A DNA stretch of 64,000 nucleotides, taken from positions 186,001 through 250,000 of the forward strand of contig CAJODL010000005.1 in NCBI GenBank assembly GCA_905233165.1. Reading direction: 5' to 3'. Below are positions 62,074 through 64,000 of this stretch, in pieces (position 1 is the first letter of the stretch; each line of letters starts with the position of its first letter). A model generated the notes under the pieces. It did not search any database, was not told where the DNA came from, and saw only the letters and a list, made by a program, of their open reading frames with translations. Made by a program: the position numbers and the translations under genes. Origin of the DNA: an uncultured Prevotella sp. (GTDB lineage: Bacteria; Bacteroidota; Bacteroidia; Bacteroidales; Bacteroidaceae).

Positions 62074-62283
62074 ATACAAAAGTTAAAAACAACAATAAAA
62101 ATATGACAATAATTTACCTTGAAAACGCACACAGGTGACATATTGAATATTTTTAGCACGTTTTTATAACATTGTGTAATGTATTTTACAGTTTTTGTAA
62201 ACTTTTTGTTTACATTTTGTCATTTCATATAATTTTGTTGATGTAAAAACAGAGATTTATGCTTTATTTTTTGAAAATCGCAG

Positions 62284-62291
62284 TACCTTTG
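62284..62291 (+). promoter_or_regulatory. Putative -7 box of amt
   Basis: TACCTTTG, about 45 bp before the ATG; the -33 box is poor, as might be expected of a regulated promoter. Confidence 0.5.
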
Positions 62292-62335
62292 CATCCGAAA
62301 TTATTTAAAATGCATGTTTAATCATATATTAAGGT

Positions 62336-63712
62336 ATGAAGATTAAGAAACGTTGGATAATTTTGATGACAGCAATGACGATAATCGCTATTGCTGGAGT
62401 TTTTGTTGGCGAACCAACCTTTGAGTGTGATTGGTCTGTCATTTCTGCAGCAGATGTAGCATGGCTTATTACTGCTACAATCTTTGTGCTGATGATGACA
62501 CCAGGACTTTCTTTCTTTTATGGTGGCATGGTGGGGGCCAAGAACGTCATCAGTACCATGTTGCAGTCATTCATTGCTATGGGCCTGATTTCTATCCTAT
62601 GGGTAACGATAGGTTTTTCTTTATGCTTTGGCGATGACATCGGTGGTGTAATCGGTAATCCTCTTACCTTTTTAATGTTTCGTAATGTAGGAGCAGAGGT
62701 TTATACGACTCCTGCTGGCAACGTCTTGGGCGGTGCTTCTATTCCTTTGGCACTGTTCGCATTGTTTCAGATGAAGTTTGCCATCATCACGCCTTCGCTG
62801 ATTACCGGTTCTTTTGCTGAACGAGTACGTTTTTCCGCGTATATGTTCTTCATGATTTTCTTCTTTTTTATTATATATTGCCCCTTGGCTCACATGACAT
62901 GGCATCCGGAAGGTCTTTTCCTTCGTTGGGGCGTGGTTGACTTTGCAGGAGGAATCGTTGTGCATGCTTCCTCTGGCATTGCAGCCCTTGCCGGAGCGAT
63001 TTATCTCGGTCGCAGAAGCACAGAAAAGAGCGAACCGGCTAACATACCATTCGTGCTTCTCGGAGCAGCATTGTTATGGTTGGGATGGTTTGGCTTCAAT
63101 GCCGGCTCTTCACTCCATGCTGACGGACAGGCTGTAAAGGCATTCCTAAATACAAATACCGCTTCAGCTACAGCCATGATGACATGGATATTCTTCGATT
63201 GCCTACGTGGTCGCAAGCCTTCTGCTATGGGAGCTGCAGTAGGTTGTGTAGTCGGTTTGGTTGCTATCACACCATCTGCCGGATATGTCATAGTCGGACA
63301 GAGTATCTTCATTGCTTTCATCATTACGCTTATCTGTAACGTTGCAGTTTATTGGCGTTCTCACACCAGTATCGATGATGCTTTGGATGTATTTCCAACC
63401 CACGGAACAGGTGGTATCTTCGGCACTGTCCTGACTGGTATTTTTATACAGGAGGGACTCATTGCCGGAACATGGGATGGCTTTATCATTTTCCTGTATC
63501 ATCTGCTTGCAATCGTGATTGTCTTTGCCTATACATTCTGCATGAGTTGGGTAGGATACAAACTCATTGACAGCCTTATCCCGATGCGCGTTTCTCCCTA
63601 CAGCGAAAAGGTAGGTCTTGACTTCTCACAGCACGATGAGCATTATGGTCTTGCATACATCGACGAACGTGAGATTGCAGAATACGAAGAACATATAAGG
63701 TCAAAGGTCTAA
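62336..63712 (+). CDS. amt: Ammonium transporter
   Basis: The 458-residue inner-membrane protein has eleven hydrophobic helices and the Amt motifs [13 protein letters not shown] (first pore His) and [12 protein letters not shown] (second pore His). It brings ammonium into the cell for gdhA, glnN and gltBD. The last codons and the TAA (RSKV-stop) are formed by heptad repeats. No glnK (PII) gene is linked, unlike in many bacteria. Confidence 0.95.
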   Translation: MKIKKRWIILMTAMTIIAIAGVFVGEPTFECDWSVISAADVAWLITATIFVLMMTPGLSFFYGGMVGAKNVISTMLQSFIAMGLISILWVTIGFSLCFGDDIGGVIGNPLTFLMFRNVGAEVYTTPAGNVLGGASIPLALFALFQMKFAIITPSLITGSFAERVRFSAYMFFMIFFFFIIYCPLAHMTWHPEGLFLRWGVVDFAGGIVVHASSGIAALAGAIYLGRRSTEKSEPANIPFVLLGAALLWLGWFGFNAGSSLHADGQAVKAFLNTNTASATAMMTWIFFDCLRGRKPSAMGAAVGCVVGLVAITPSAGYVIVGQSIFIAFIITLICNVAVYWRSHTSIDDALDVFPTHGTGGIFGTVLTGIFIQEGLIAGTWDGFIIFLYHLLAIVIVFAYTFCMSWVGYKLIDSLIPMRVSPYSEKVGLDFSQHDEHYGLAYIDEREIAEYEEHIRSKV

Positions 63713-63729
63713 GGTCAAAAGTCAAAAGG
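63696..63729. repeat. Heptad repeats at amt 3' end
   Basis: Units AGGTCAA, AGGTCTA, AGGTCAA, AAGTCAA; the amt stop codon TAA (63710-63712) falls within GGTCTAAGG. Confidence 0.88.
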
Positions 63730-63731
63730 TT

Positions 63732-64000
63732 ATGCAAACAAAATATATTTTCGTCACAGGCGGTGTTGTTTCTTCTTTAGGTAAAGGTATTATCTCTGCC
63801 AGCATCGGGAAGTTGTTGCAGGCGCGGGGATATAAGATTACTATTCAGAAGTTCGACCCCTACATCAATATCGACCCGGGTACACTCAACCCCTACGAGC
63901 ATGGGGAATGTTACGTAACGGCTGATGGCATGGAGACAGACCTTGACCTGGGCCATTACGAACGCTTTACCGGCATAGAAACCACTCGTCACAACAGCAT
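63732..64000 (+). CDS. pyrG: CTP synthase, 5' part (runs off the window)
   Basis: The first 89 codons encode a glutamine-dependent amidotransferase that makes CTP from UTP. The nucleotide motif [17 protein letters not shown] and [19 protein letters not shown] are clear. The gene begins 19 bp after the amt stop codon, beyond a heptad repeat, so it may be cotranscribed with amt. The 3' part lies outside the window. Confidence 0.96.
   Translation, partial: MQTKYIFVTGGVVSSLGKGIISASIGKLLQARGYKITIQKFDPYINIDPGTLNPYEHGECYVTADGMETDLDLGHYERFTGIETTRHNS

Larger units (their letters stand above)
62025..62335. other. Divergent gap between gltB and amt
   Basis: This holds back-to-back promoters: the gltB -7 box at 62066-62073 (minus) and the amt -7 box at 62284-62291 (plus). 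Between them is A/T-rich DNA with repeated TTTTGTAAAC/TTTGTTTACA words at about 62190-62217, a possible operator. Nothing else is seen. Confidence 0.6.

Overview
The window reads as a chromosome segment of a Bacteroidales bacterium, most likely Prevotella or a close relative from gut or rumen. Supporting signs are Bacteroidota-type promoters (TTTG, about 20 bp, TAnnTTTG), a full Bat (aerotolerance) operon, type III glutamine synthetase, DapL-route lysine synthesis, FGE-like and DUF4293 proteins, GH51 and CE12 plant-wall enzymes, and a 725-residue subtilase with a Bacteroidota-style C-terminal tail. No tRNA, rRNA, IS element, prophage or CRISPR array was recognised. The genus is inferred, not proven.

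Layout. 1-642 is AT-rich non-coding DNA with nested inverted repeats. 643-2257 (-) holds a PHP phosphoesterase and rpmA-rplU. 2889-5399 (-) is a GH51 arabinofuranosidase. 5580-12398 (+) is a chain galE, rlmN, a PdxA-like gene, a sigma-54 activator, lptE, a TPR gene, secG and a phosphoesterase. 12473-15799 (+) encodes three secreted proteins with almost the same signal-peptide DNA; two are SGNH esterases. 15803-24954 (-) is moxR, DUF58, a BatD-like gene, batA-E and a PAP2 phosphatase. 25294-33747 (-) looks like an aryl-acid unit: iorA, iorB, paaK, ACT, porin, SSS transporter, paaI and paaK. 33987-35024 (+) has a histone-H1-like winged-helix protein and nth. 35121-39118 (-) has gdhA, a DUF4293-FGE fusion, an omega-like RNA polymerase subunit and bamD. 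39260-45276 has uvrB, trmN6, patatin, an EamA transporter and an alcohol dehydrogenase. 45340-47565 (-) is glnN. 47566-51575 is accessory: DUF6261 gene, a 41-bp tandem array, two candidate structured RNAs, a lipoprotein and a PIN toxin-antitoxin pair. 51576-62024 (-) has the subtilase, dapL, dapF, gltD and gltB. 62336-64000 (+) has amt and the 5' part of pyrG.

How it works together. Ammonium assimilation is concentrated here: amt (uptake), gdhA, glnN, gltBD, and pyrG as a glutamine consumer; dapL and dapF spend glutamate nitrogen on diaminopimelate. The aryl-acid unit fits import of arylacetates, CoA activation and reductive carboxylation to aryl pyruvates, or the reverse. The Bat operon and envelope genes (lptE, secG, bamD) are house-keeping.

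The most unusual feature is a dispersed family of 7-bp-periodic tandem repeats, some carrying a CTCGGC-GCCGAG hairpin. They fill intergenic gaps, enter trmN6 in frame, extend dapF, and supply stop codons for amt and the patatin gene. A related T/C-rich heptad appears to encode the shared signal peptides. The strongest candidate for something undescribed is 49143-49670, where two divergently transcribed and extensively self-complementary RNAs lie next to the 41-bp hairpin array.
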